Source: Cheilinus undulatus (taxonomy: Eukaryota; Chordata; Actinopteri; Labriformes; Labridae). From it: a stretch of 64,000 nt of DNA. Location: positions 19,496,196-19,560,195 of the forward strand of contig NC_054873.1 of the NCBI RefSeq assembly GCF_018320785.1. The letters run 5' to 3'. Shown here one piece after another: positions 37,682 through 52,600 of this stretch. The position numbers and the translations under genes are program-made. The notes under the pieces were generated by a model. It did no database searches. It saw only the letters and a program-made list of their open reading frames with translations, and was not told the origin of the DNA. Every line of letters starts with the position of its first letter. Position 1 is the stretch's first letter.

Positions 37682-40600
37682 GTAAGTGAAGGGAGAGCTG
37701 TGTATTATGTCAGACTGCTTTCTGCTCATTAATATGGGTAAAAAATAGATCTTGTCTTCAAGGTCTAAAGCCATGTCACGTCATAATGATAATTTAGTCA
37801 TAGCTAAAGTTAAGGCTTCAGATTCAGCCTGGCTGATAAAGTGAACTGCTGTAGTCCCGGCGGCTGGAGGTGGAAATGACAGAGATCCAGGCGTAATGGA
37901 CCAGATGTTGTCCTTGCCTGGTGTAACTTAACTGCTGGCTAATGAACAGCATCAAAAGCAGCAAACTACAGCCTAACAGAGAATATCAATTATTCCACTT
38001 GGTGCAAGAGAGTTACAGTGCACGGTTTAAAAATGCACATTCTCTGTGTTGTCTATACTTGGAGGAGGTTTCTAGTTACCCACAAGTCAAATTAAATTAG
38101 TGAAATAATATGAATGATAAATTTAAGGGCTGGTCAACAAGCACAGCCTGTATTAGGCAGCATGGCCATCAAATAGACCTTTTCAAAACAGGCCATTTAT
38201 GTCTTTGGGGGGTAGAATCTTATTAATGGTGTTTTTTTCTCCCAACAAGCCATAAGCATGAAAAAAATATGGATTACACTTATTCTGCTGCAAGGAAAAT
38301 GTCTGAAATGTGGTACCTATGTCAGTAGTTTCCCTGGTAAAACTTTAAAATAAGGTTCATGAATTTTGCATAGTAATGGGGTAAATGAGTAGTTACCCAG
38401 TTTTTAACCATTAGTTAACCAAAAAGTAATAGAAATGGTACACACAGTTTGAATAGTTAGTAGGTAACAAGTGTATTAGTTAACCATTAACAAATCAGTA
38501 CAAACTACAAGTTAACCATTAGTTAACTCTTACTTGATAAACAGATAAGGTACACAATTTCTAAATAGTTATTAGGAAATCAGTGTGTAACTACTGTATA
38601 ACATTAAGGAACAGGGAACGACTTATCACCCATTAACAAATTAGCGACTGATTATTGGGAACTATAAGTTAACATAATCAAACAAATAACTAGCTAAAAG
38701 TTAATCATTAGTTACTAAATAAATAAGGTATACAAATTTTGCAGCGTTATGTATAACTTAGTGCCAGTTATTATTAATTAATGAATAACATACTACTAGT
38801 TAGCCATTAATAAATGTGTATAACTACCTAAAAGCTAACTGTTAATATGTAGTAACTTACTACTTGTTAACCATTACTTCACAAATACATAAGGTACACA
38901 AATTTTACATTGCTGGTAGGAAACAAATATATAACTACCTACAGCTTTAATCTACTTACTATGAAAAATTGTGGTGCCCTATTTGTTTGGTAAGTTATGG
39001 TAAACTAAGGGTATAAAATATAGTTAGTTACTCAATTGTTAATATTAATTAGTAGTTAGATACTCATTACATCATTAGCATTAACATAATTTTATTCAAG
39101 CTGTAAAAATAAAAATAACACTTTTGACAAACATACATAACCTCAAGTGCAACAAAACAACATAAAAACAATATAAATTAAATGAACACACAATAAACAT
39201 GGAATAAAATATGAGTACAGAATTGAAAAAACATTTCTCACATTCTCTAGACATTTGTTGTTGTTTTTTCCTAATCATTGCTGTGCTTTTGCCACCTTCT
39301 CTTCATGGCTGCCACTTGAGGGGTCTTCCTGTCAGCCATGTTTTTTTTTTTTTTTTTTAAATGTTGCGTCTCTGCAGTATTTTTACAATCATGGGGCAAC
39401 AACACTGGAAACATTTTTCATGGGTGAAAGAGAACAGGCATAGTGGGAATTGATGCTTCTCATTGGCCAATGAAATGCACTGAGAGCAGCAGCAGCTGTG
39501 ATGATTTCATTACATACAATCTACAAAGACACTGATTTTCAAATAGATCAAAAATAAGGAAAAAAAAGGTGTCCCTTATCATACAGTAAGAAACACACTT
39601 AAGCTTCCAAATAAGGAATGATTCCTTATTTTAAGGAATGGTTGGCAACCCTATAAGGACCAAATAACAGACACTCATTTTTTATTCTGCATCAGCATCA
39701 CAATCTAGAATCTGACAGACAGATGTCACTAATACTCCTAATTTTACACCCTGCACCTTTAAATATGCTCACAATCTGACAACCAACTGGACTGAGTTTC
39801 ATTCAAACATTTAACATTTCTTACAGTGTTATGCCAACCTTTCTCTTACTAGACAACAGCTAACTTTGTGTTTGCAGCATTGTGCTGACATATAGAGAAA
39901 CACAAAAATGCAGGTATTTCTGGAATTTTCTTCTACAGGATACCACAGTTTCTCATTGACAGATTACTATTATGAACAAGGAACTTATTGAATTGCAAAC
40001 TACTGCACTGTTACACTCAAGTTCTTATATTTAACTAACCATAGATTTCTGGTATCTCCTAACTGTGCTACCTTTAATGCTAATATTAGCTGTTGTTGGC
40101 TCGCTAATTTGGTACAAACTTGCTCCTTTTGAGTTAACATTAGCACCTGTAAGGATGCTAACCAGGGGGCGATCATCTATTAGCATATTATGTTACTGTT
40201 CTGCGCAAATATTAGCAAATGTAAGCATGCTAGCTCAGAAGACAGCAATCGTTATGCTATGTCACTATTTAGTGTTAATCTTAGCAGATGTAAGTCTGCT
40301 AACTCAGGACACAGGTAATGTTAAGTGCTAATATAGGCTAATTTTAGCATTCTTGTTCAGAACACAGCTATAACTGTGGCTGTTGCTATTGATTAGCATG
40401 CTAACACAGAAGACATGTGTTACTGTTACAGTGCTAATAGACCTAAAGACATTCTATCATGATAACACAGAAAGCTACATTACCATTAACCGCTACTGAA
40501 AGTAAATGTGTGCCGGCAAACAAAACTACATTATAGACATTGTAAACATGAGCTATGATAATAAACAGCACTGCCTAATTTTTAACTAAATGACACTGTA

Positions 40601-43600
40601 CAGTCTCATAGAGTACTGTTGTTTGATGTCTAGCATGGTTCTTTTTAACATCACCTTTATTGGCGAGGTAGCAGGACTGATGCTGATGTTGACTGTTCTT
40701 CTGTTCTCCTCTTCCAGCCAAAGAAAGAAGGTCTCTGACATTTGAGGGTTTCCTCAGGTACATGGAGTCCAAAGAATGTTGTGTGTTTGATCAGGACCAC
40801 ACATCTGTGTACCAACACATGGACCAGCCCCTCACCAGCTACTTCATCTCCTCTTCACATAACACCTACCTGACTGGAGATCAGCTGGTTGGGAAGAGTC
40901 ACCTGGATGCCTATCTTTGGTATGTTTTGGATTTCCTTCTCACAAAGCTGCATCTTTTTTTTTTACTTCTTGATGAAAATTTAACAGACAAGATTGGGTT
41001 AAATTACACCTGAAAATTAGTTAGCAGCTGCTAGTGTGTGTATCTCATATTTCTTACATTTTATGCAGCCAGAACAATTGATATAGCATTTTAAACTCCA
41101 CCTCTAACACTAGACTGAAATGCCTCTCATTACTCTATTATCCTCTCACTAAAGTCCAGACCTACATGTCTGCTATCTGCATATTCTCCCCTCTTCTTAT
41201 TTCACTGGCCCTCTCATGTGCTGAGGCAGACGATGAAATTACGGCAGTCCTTTTATGAGGTAATGGAGGTGATTACTAAAGGGGCTGATCGCAGCAGAAG
41301 TGCTGTATTTATGGTCCCTGTGAAAGTGCTGAGCGCTCTGGCCGGCTGGTAGAGTTGAAACCTCCAAACCAGCATGCCTGGAAGCTCTGGTTTACTTGGA
41401 TTATAAAAGAATAATCTTAAGAGGATGAAGTAGAGCGTGGCTCTTCAGAAATCCCACTACCTCACAGGTGGAAGATGAGAAATGTACAAATGTGTTGGGA
41501 AAGGAAGTACAAGATTAGCAAAGTCCTGAAAAAGAAAAAAGAAATTTAAAACTTTTTTGTTCATGAAAATGTCTTAGCTGTTAACGTGCTTTTCTAAAGA
41601 TAAGATGCATAATCATCTCATTTTGTCCTGGTGGATTAGAGCTGGTAAAAAATACCCCGCATTTGGGGAAATACAGTTTAAGCTGACTTTTGGAGAGCTG
41701 GATAAAATAGTCCTATCACACATGTGCGTAAGTGAAGCAGGAGAAATCAGGTCAATGCTGGACTAGCCTAGCATGTAGACAACAGGAGAAGTAAAGACTA
41801 AGCCTGGCCCAGCTTTGTTGCAGTTTCCAAACTTTTCTTGGTAGGGTCCTCCTTTGGCAGATGTTGCATTTTCAACCCCCATTTCCCCATACATCTGTAA
41901 ACACACACACAGAACTGAAACAGTTCAGTGTACAACAGAACCTGTGTCTCCAAGGTACCTTAAGGATAATAGTCTTAGGAAAGATGGATCTGATTTGTCA
42001 TGTTTTTTTGTCTTTGCTTTAGTTGTTATGGTGTAGCCTCACTAACAACCTTACATCTACCTGGCCATCCTGGCCACTCATCTTCCAAACACTGGGGGTT
42101 CCTGAGGCTTGATATTTAACAATAGGTATTGAGGGAAGCAGAAATAAATCAGCCATAAATGTCCAATTTACACATACAACTACTGCATTGTGATTAGAGC
42201 AGTTCCACTGCTCCAGTCTGGCTTTGACGCCTCCCAGTAGCACTACTCCACTTTGTTGTAGATACGCTGCAGTCTATTTTTGGCACTGGCTGCTGCCAAA
42301 CCATGTCAATCCATATAAAACAGATTGATCCAAACAGCTAGAAAAATGTAACAAATATCCAGTTTACTTCAAAATACAACACAGTACACAAACTCCAACC
42401 AGAAGGCCACTTTAAGCAGCTTTTCTCCCTCATTATTTGGAATTCATTCATTCATGAAAACAGTTGTTTACTTTTTAGTCAAAATCCCTCAGAAGTAAGC
42501 CATGGAGATGGGCGGAGGCAGGCAGCATATCTACTTGACTTGGAAGCATCAAGTGAAATTGGGCCACAGTGTTAAGGGGTTGACAGGTAGGGAATGGAGT
42601 TCCGCTTTAAGGAGGAGTTTAGGCAACAGAGTGCAGAGAAAATGGTAGAGGATAATCATGGCCCATTACAAGCAACCAGCACAAGATATTAATGAGAAAC
42701 AATAGCAGAACAGCAGCCTACAGAAGCATTTCTTTCACCTGTTGCGTAGGGTCAGTTTGGCTCAAAAGGCAGAGTCATAAAGGAGTAGCTTTGATTGGTG
42801 TGAGAACTTGATCCAAAAGTTTGTTTAAAGAGGAGAAGCATAGTTTGTTCCTTGACTTTTCTCCTCTCATTTCTCATGCTGCTTATTATAAAAGCTTGTT
42901 TTAGCCTTTCTATGACTCACATGTCTCTCCTTACATGTGTGGTGCAGTGCTCTGAGGAAAGGCTGTCGCTGTCTGGAGATTGACTGCTGGGATGGTCCAG
43001 ACATGGAGCCTGTAGTCTACCATGGATACACCCTGACCACCAAGATACTCTTTAAGGATGTCATCTCTACAGTCGAGCAACATGCCTTCGAGGTAACTGA
43101 TAGTTTTATTTCTCATGACATGTGCATGTATATCCTGGAGGGTTGCCCCAGGCATCCAACTCAGTTTTCTTGCCTGCCTATGAAATACACCAGGATTCCT
43201 CCATAGCAGGATCTGCTGTAATTAATATAACCTCTGATGGTGGTGCTTTGCTTGCAAGATGTCTTTAATTCATATGGCTCAGGATTTTCTCTGTGATGTG
43301 TCTGGATTATTCAGAGCCCTCTAAGAGAGGGGCCGATCCAGGTTGATGCTAATTGTTGCAAATAGGAGGTTGACTCATCATTTTTCATTGATGTGATTAT
43401 TTCCTGACAGGTGTCTGCCTACCCTGTGATCCTGTCATTAGAGAACCACTGCTCCCAGGAGCAGCAGGAGGTCATAGCTCAGTACCTCATCTCCATCCTG
43501 GGGGACAAGCTGTTGAGGACTCCTTTGGATCACCAAACTAACGGAGACCTCCCGAGCCCAAATGTAAGACTCACAGGAGCAGGAGCTAGGACATCTTAAT

Positions 43601-46600
43601 GCTGAATAATGGGCAGAATCTGTGTTTAATGTGAGATCTGCTGGTAGCATAAGAGGGATGATGGTGTCTGTATGTTTAAATCTTCATTCTGTGTCATAGC
43701 AAAGCAGAAAAAAGGGGAAACGCCTCATTAGTTTATTTCCATGGCTCTGTTGCCTCCCTCTTCTCTTGGGAATCAGGGGAAGATGGACAGCTGTATTTGA
43801 CTCTTTAATCTCTCAGAGACTCACAGTCTTACATGATGTGGTTGATCCTGAGAAGTGTCCATCATTATAAGTGGGCATGCTGTGGAACTTGAGCTGATTG
43901 TTCAATTCCATTACCCTCTTTGGGATCTGACTTCTCTACTGAAAGTATTTGCCTCACTTCATGACTGTGCGACTGCTCTGAAATATGCTGCAACAGTCAC
44001 TCCGGTCTATTGGATATGATGAGGAGGATGAGAGGAGTGTGGATGTGTGACATCTCAACAGAGTGTCTCTGCTGCCTCTCACTTCTTCTGCTTTGGTAGT
44101 TACTGCAGAAATGAGCTGGGTTTTATCCTGAGTGCATCTGAGTGTTTTCATCCCCACATCATTTTTTTATCTTCATAACTTCAGGACGGCTGGCTTACAT
44201 AGGAGCTGCAGCACTACTGGCTTTATATTTACTGTTGACTCTTGAATCAGCTGTCAAGACTTGGTTTGGGTATAAGCAAAGTTACTTCTTGAATACGCAA
44301 CAGGCACTTCTCAGGATAATATTAGAATAACCCCCCCCCATGCATGCACACTTTCTCACTACATATGCAACTTAAACATGGAGTCTCATTCACTTTCATT
44401 AGCTTTAAAACACTAAATGATGGTAACAGACTATGATGCAGCACAGGGAGAAGGAGAAATGCACTCATGGCCACGGACTGAAGTGATGAATATAGAAGAT
44501 AACTGATGCACGTGATCAGCACACAGAGCTTTCATTGGGCTGCACTGATATAAACCATAACTGACCAGGATGTACGGCCTATTTTGTTAGCTTAATAGTA
44601 ATTGGCCAGAACAGTTGAATCCAGTCATTAAGTGCATTGCATCACGTTTTCATCAGCTTACAGTACAGGTTACACAGCTTATTGCAGTCACATGTACCCT
44701 CAATTTTCTTATGTATTTACTACAGTTTACCAAAATGTTGTAAGAACAAACTTCTGTTTATGATTAGAGCATTTAACACAGAATAGTTTATGGCTAGATG
44801 ACTTAAATTGTACTCAACCTACTGTAATTCCCTCCACTCTTATCCGTTCTTGAAGGTAACTCCTAAGACTGTAAAGCTGGGCATACACTGCCATGTCAAG
44901 CCGACTCCATGACAGTCTTAGTGGAATGTCAGCTCACACTGTGCGAATGAATTACTTACGACACTTGACCATCATGCACAATTTACGTGTCACACTACAT
45001 AATCTGATAGTCATGCACAATGTGATGCTAACACTGTACGAGTGAACGAGAAATCCATGGAGTTTTCCTTTGAAAAAGTCTAACACACTGAGGTTGAAAT
45101 CTTACCAAATCACATCCTCTCTTGATGTCTGTCGTTCTCTCACTGTCTCTCCCTCTATCACACACACAAACAGCATCGCCATCAGCATAGTTGGAGGCGT
45201 ATATCCTGCTCATTTTTTCCTTTATTATGGAAGGAAGGATCATCAAAGTCATCCCTGCTGTTTTCATGGTGATTTGAGACATTGTCTGACAAGTAACAAG
45301 GAGAAAAATGCCCCAGAGTTGAGGATTCTGCTTGTGGTTCAACTTTCACTGTGGTAGTGTAAGCAGTCATACCACTGAAATATCGAACGTGTCAGAAATC
45401 CATCTGACCAGTCGGGAGCAGCTGGTCGGGCTGTAGCTGGGTCATGGTTGGCTGTCAGGTGCCTCTGTATACTGCATGACCGGTCAGACCTACAGTTGGC
45501 ACAACTTCCAAGTGAGTTGTGTGACTCAAAATACTGGATCGGATGAAATTGGCACAGTGAGCACCCAGCTTTAGTGTTTCTTGAGCAAAGAAAACATTGT
45601 ACTCACTTAAATAGTTAATTCTCCATTTAGCTTAGCATGTTAAACACTAACTATTTCAAAAACCTGCCTATTACCTACATTGTGTTCTACTGCTAAAGTC
45701 TGACACACACTACAAGATAATCTTGCTGCTTTTTGGCCTGATGCCTCCCAACTGGCCAAAGACAGCAAAGGTTTTTAAGTTTGAAAATTATCTTGCCAAT
45801 TTTTCATGTACTGTGTTTTTCTCTCTGACCTGCTAGAGGTGCTGTGACTCAAGATTTTAAATATCAAATTCCTATTGTGTGGGGAAACAGCGAGAACAGA
45901 CGAGCAGGCTTGAGCTGAATTGTTTTATGAAACAGAGCGATAGCCAAAAAGGAAGAAAGCCAACCGAAGAAGGAAGTAGGGATGCACAGATACCCGTATC
46001 AGGTATCATTCATTTTCTACACTGTTTGAGGATTAATTAGCATAAATTATTTTTAGGCATTAGCCTGTTTAGAGACAAACTGACACAAGACACAGAACTG
46101 CAACAAACACTGGCCTTGTCACTGATTGGTTAAATTAGATAAAAACGTCGTATCTGCAGCAATATTTTGGTTAGTTTGGACAATGACACAACTAAAGTTA
46201 CTACTTACCTTGTTTCACCGTAGACTTTGTGGTGGACTTTATGCCAATACTTCAGACAAAACTAATGCATACCTGGTGCTACAGGCTACTGGACTGAAAT
46301 TACTGCTGCAATAGATGGGGCATGTAGCTAACAGCTAGCTACATTAGCTGTTTTAAAGAAATAGCCCCTAACAACATGGAAGCATATTGCCTACAGAGCT
46401 GTAGGAACAATTCAGAGTAATGCCAACTGGTTTTGACCACACCAGGTCTTCATCAGGGCGTGGAGGTGATTTTACCTCCAACCCCCTCCAACCTTGTTCA
46501 ATAATTTACAGTTCACTCTAGTTACTAAGATGAAAGATTTGAAATCTGTTCAATCAAAGGAAGCATCAAAAACACAGTTTTCTTCTCTCTATTTTCCAGA

Positions 46601-49600
46601 ATACTATGTAATTGTGTATGTGGAAACAAGCTATAGTGAAGTAGCAAATTATGACTTTATTTCCTTTCATTTTTATCACTAGTATTTGGCTTTCGGCCCT
46701 GTTGAACATTTGTAAGATATTCTAAATTGCATCAACATATTCAAAGCCTGTTCTAGCTGGGAGTCTGGATCTTTGGTGTAGCTATTGGCAAAAATCAGAC
46801 AGTGCAGTTTGGGGGTGTATAATTTCCAAAATGTATAGACTCTTACTGTAAATGTTGAGGGCTCTGTAATTACTATGCATATTTTTGCCTTGCTAACAGT
46901 ATGCAATGCTGACAGGGTAATCTCTGGCCCTGTGGCTTACCATGAAGCCACTTCCACCATAATGTTTAACTCCCTCTTAACATATCGCTGCTCATCTGCA
47001 GAAATAGCAATCTTATGTGGTTACAGATTTGGACAGGAGCAGCAGATATGTAAATGAATGATTTGATTTTCCTGCTGCGTATTGATTCTTTATGTAATGT
47101 TTGTTTTACTTATATGTGAGCTTCATCTGCATGTGTTTCTGTCAGGACCTGAAATATAAAATCCTGATCAAGAATAAAAAGCTAAAGTTTAGGAGAGAGG
47201 ACGCAGCAGGGACAGAGGCAGAGGAGAGTGTAGATGAGGGCGAGGATGAAGAGGAGGATGAGGAGGAGGATGAGGATCATCAAACCCAAGCAAAGTTCTG
47301 GTCTCCCAGAAAGGCAGGGCCAAAGGTGAGAGTAAGTCAGTGAGATTTAAGAGCAGAGAAATAGCCTCATGTTTGCATGAGAGTATACTCATGAGATTCA
47401 AATGCAGTAAAGTTGAAGTGATTTGCATTAATTTTCTTCATCTCTGCCCTAAATGTAATGAGTTGAAGAAGAAGGTGGTGGTTGCAGAGGCTCTCTCTGA
47501 CCTGGTCATATACACTAGGTCTGTCAAGTTCATCAGCTTCAGTCACTCCAGGGACAATCAGAACTGCTATGAGAACACGTCCATGGGAGAGAAGAAAGCT
47601 CGCAAGCTAGCCAAAGTCTCAGGTACAGTCAGTTTGATTTATGTAGGAGAAAAAAGAAGGGAAGCCTGACTTTAAAGCAGTAAAGGATGCAAATAGTTAA
47701 TCATAAATATAACAAAAGATTCCATCAGGATTTACAGCCACATTAGGCTGATAGGAGACCTCTTGTTGGACCAGAACTGCAATCATGCCTTGTGCCATAA
47801 ACCTCCCTAACAGCCAAAGCATACTGAACATGACATATAGAATAAAGGGGAGCACTTTTAGGGCTCAGTAAAGCTTAACAACGCAGCACCAGTGATATGA
47901 TTCAGTCCAACCAGTAGGGGAGGAGGAAAGAGGCCACGGAGGTTTGAAACAACAGACAAACAGTTAAACTGTCACTTTGCTGCTGTGCGGCAGTAAGTTA
48001 GAAAAAGAGTGCTGCAAAGAAATGAAATCAGCTCCAGCTGAGGAGAAATGACACTTTCCAGATAGAGCTACATTAGGAGCAGGCTGGCAGGAACCATGAG
48101 CAGTGTGCTGAGCTGTAAAAGCCTTCAATAGTCTCTTGTCATCATCAAGCCCCGCAGGGAAAAACTGCACAGCTATGGCACGATCACACACAGACTCCAT
48201 CTGAGATACAGTTTTTAGTCTTTTGTGAATGAGAATAGTTCTACAGAGCAGAACACTTCTGTTTTTTTCAGATAACCTCTCAAAGTAAATGTTTATTAAA
48301 TAGGTGTAATGCAAGAGCTTTGTGTAATTATAGACATTATATGTTATTATAGGGCATTACTATCATGCCAAGTAGTTAGGCTGAAATGTAAGGGATCACA
48401 GGATGGACTGATGTAAAATCTGAATCACTGTTTTTTCTCATCGCTGAGCAAGATTAAGATGTTAAATACTTTTCAATACCACATATTCTTTTTGAAGGTT
48501 ATTTTATAACACAAATTCTTAAATGTTAGTATTTGGTGCTAATTAAGCAGTTTGTATCCATATAAGCTTTAGTCCTCATCGCACTGGTCAAAGATACAAA
48601 TCCCATTCCTGCACTGTTTGATGCATGTCCTTCTCAACCCCACATATTTCCTGTCTCTGACTGTCAATCAGTCAATTTATCAATCAATCAATAGGCTATT
48701 TGTTTGTATCTTGCCAATTCATAACAGAAGTTATCTCAAGTCACTTTATAAAGAGGGCAAGTCTAGACCATAATTAGAACAATAAAAATGATAAAATAGA
48801 AAAATCAAATAATAATAGAAAATAATAATGATGATGATAATAAAATAATAGTGATAATGATAATATATAAAATAATTATCACATTGTCCTATCTAGTTAA
48901 AATGAAAAGTCTTTAAAAAAAATTACCAAATAAATAAATAAAAAGTTGTGACTTTTCCATTACTTCATTTAAGAGTAGCAAAGCTAAAAAATAAACAAAC
49001 AAACAAACAAACAAAAACCAATCTTCAGTCATATTCTTAAACAGAGACTACCATGAGCAAAGAAAAGATGTTGCTAAATTTGTGCAATGTAGAGATCAGG
49101 AGTTTACCTGCAATTTAAATTGAAATTAAGAAATTAATTTCAGCTTCTTTTTTGTTGCTGCAGTATCCAAAGAGGTATTTATTTCTAATTTGCAAACTCT
49201 GGTGTGATGACCCTAACAATAAGCGTAGGATAAAGAGTGTCTTGTTGTCTATGTCAGGTCCTGATTTTGTTCTGCACAACCAGAAGTTCCTCAGCAGGAT
49301 CTACCCAGCTGGGTCAAGGACGTCTTCATCCAACTACAACCCTCAGGAGTTTTGGAACGTCGGCTCACAGCTGGGTGAGTCTGATGCACGTTTATATTTC
49401 TGTCTAAAATAGCAATCTTCCAAAGTGAAGCTCTCTACCCACAGCCATGGAAGAACACAGCTGTACTCGTAGAAGAGAGGGGTGTGGTCAGAGAAAACTT
49501 ATCTGCATTTAAAGAGACACACACCAAACTGAGGGTTTCTGAGAAAGGCTATTTATACGGGTTTATACAGGGTCAAAAACCTCCCCTGGTGCTTGATTCA

Positions 49601-52600
49601 TATTATTTTTGACCAAAGCATGGCACAAACATTGCATAGTCCACAAGGGGATGTGTTTAAAGATGGAAAGGGTATGATATGTTGCCTTTAAATGAAAAAA
49701 AAAAAAAACAGAAAAGAATCCAACAAAACCAGATATAACAGTTCATAATAAATATGTCAAATCAGAAAGGGTGATGAAATGTCTCTGATGTTACCGGTAT
49801 ACTATCATGTCTGTTTTCATTTCTGTTCACATCTAAAACCTTGTGAAAATTAATAAATAAGCACTTGTTTGAATCCTTTGTGTCAGAATGGTACAAAGTT
49901 TCTACACACACATAAAAGCCACCACAATCCATTTCATGCATTTCTCACACACTAAGGAAAATCCACTTTCAGACTGGAGACTGAGATTGTCAAACTTCAA
50001 AGGGAGCAACCTGGTTGACTGTCCTGTCGATTAACGGTGAAAGGAACATTTCATTCCAGTCCGCAGCCCGACCATCTCATTATTAGTGTTTTCCCCCGGA
50101 GCAAGTCCTCTCCTAGTCTTTATCCAGACTTTCCAAGATTGATTCGCTCTCTCCTGAATGAATTCTTTTTCCACTGTTACTCTTCATCTTTGCACAGGCC
50201 ACAGCTTAGTTTATGTTGTGTGATAGTGTTGATATTTTTTGAAGGAGCTAGAGTAACTCTGCTTCACAAAGTCAATAAAAATTTAACATGTCGTCAAGCT
50301 CTGATTTGTCTTGGCTAGCAGTCCTGTCACTCTGCTTGTCTTCTTTTATCACTGCTCATGAAGCCTGCCACAGCCTCTAACATGACGCTCTGCTGAACAC
50401 CGAGCAGACTGCCATGTGCCTCAGTGGCAGCTGTGCAGATGGTGATCAGCTCTCTGCTGCAGTACAGAGCAGCACCCTGGAAGGATCAATTACAGATAGA
50501 TGAGCCAGTGACTTACACAGAGCAAAGATATAAACAGAGGTGTACACATTATTTGCAATCTGCTGGTTAGGATCAAAACCTTAGTTGTATTTTTGCATAG
50601 TTACTAATGGTGTTGTAGAGTCGCAGGTCTTTATGCAGAGAAATAAGTCAACCCTTTTTAGCAGGGTGACATCTGCTGCTTTCTTTATCTGACAATCTCT
50701 TCTCACAATCTGACACGTTTAGTCACTCATGACACAGAGAGATGGTGTATGTGACACAGATGCCAGCACAAAGCTTTGCACTGCTGAAAAATCCACTACA
50801 GATGCTCTCATTGCACAGTTGGTGATTTTGAATGTGTCCCTGATGCAATGTGCGCTACTGTTGCGGAAACATTTCAAGTCCTTGTATAATTTAGCTCCCT
50901 ACTGCAGAATGAACAAGAGACTTAGAAAACAAGAGGGATGCAGACAACATGTCATGCTGCCTCACATTCTCAATTTTGCTCTTATAAATATTTTTTTTTT
51001 CTTTTTTTTTAATGGCTCCTCTTTGTCCCTGTTTCAAGATTGTTTTGTGGTATTTTGCAGTGGCTCTCAATTTCCAGTCCCTGGGCTTGGCTATGGACCT
51101 TAATGATGGTCGTTTCCAGGACAACGGGGGCTGTGGATACGTCCTGAAGCCACCGGTGCTCATGTCCAGTCAGAAGAGCTTTGATCCTGCCTGCAGCAAG
51201 CAAAGCGGCAAACCCACACACCTGCTGCTAAAGGTACAGCTGCGGAGCACTGACTACTGAATAATCCACTCCAGCTGGATTTGTGCTTAATGATGTATAT
51301 GCTTTATGTGCATTTACGTTTGTGTTTATGCATCACAATGTGTAGCCCCTCTTTGCTTTCATGTAAATGCTTTCTTGCAGAAGGCTGTGAACCAGCTATG
51401 ATGTAAACTCCCTCAGAGTGTCCCTGTTTAATTAGATTATCTCCCCCTGAAAGTTAACTGGACGGCCTGAGAAGATGATCTAATACAATTACACACAAGG
51501 TTCAATTAATAAATCATCTAATTTCAATTGTTTTAAGCATGTTAGGGGACATAATAGCTGACCTTTTTATGTAGTACATCTAAACAGTATAACAAAGAGG
51601 TAATGAGGCGGTAGAGAGAACAGTGGAATCAATTAACTTCTCTTTAGTGTGCCAGGAGGACTACAGATACATGCAAACTTTTAAGAGACCAATTAAGGAG
51701 AAACAAGAGTTTGTGTTTGGAGATGTCTGAAACTTTGTGCTGCATAGAAAACATGTGGGACTGCCTGCAGCACTCAAAGATTTAATTTAACAAAGGTATA
51801 ATTGATCTCTATAAAGGGTCACTTTACCAAAATTACAATAACTGATCTTAAAGAGAAAGTTTTCAGGCAAAGAAACATGTGATTTCTGTTGTTTGCTGAA
51901 GTATGCTTGAACAGAGAGGCTCACCATGAGGGAGCAGCGCTAATCCCTGAGCCACTGTACAGCCCCACATTGAGGAACATCTAAAAAAAAATCAGAATAT
52001 CATGTTTTTCTAGTAATTTGTGCAAAAGGAGTTCCAGCCCATTACTGAGTGCATATATGGGCAAAGGCCAACATTTCAGTATTACAAATCCTTTTTTTGG
52101 ACTAATGTTTTGTGACACTCTAATATTTCAAAATAGTGGAATTTTGTGAGCGGTAAGCCATAATCATCAGGATTTTAAAATAAAGTCTTTGTAATCCAGA
52201 GAAAACGGGAAGTTTCACTTCTTGAATTAAATGTTTTGTGATATTTTTAATTTTTGAGATCCACTGGTATATATTTATCATTATAATATAAAGTTGAACA
52301 GATGTATGGTTCATACTACAGATCTGTTTGCAAGAATTATTCCCAACTTTTTTTCACGTATGCATAAAACAAGAAATGTGGATAATAATTAAAGATAAAG
52401 AATATCAAACACATTAATCAGTTAATAGAGTTAAGTCTCTGGCTCTTGTCTGTGCTGTTTTCTGATGCAGGAAATATGGATAAATAAGGAAATAAGGAAG
52501 AAATAAGGAAATGAATCTTTCTCGCAAAACACCTCATGAGGATGTAAAGACTCTCACAAGTTAAACTAAAGAGTATCAGACTTCTAATGGGAGTATGCAC

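Noticed and set aside
43438..43650. Minus-strand ORF over plcz1 exon 4
   Set aside because: Shadow of the real plus-strand exon.
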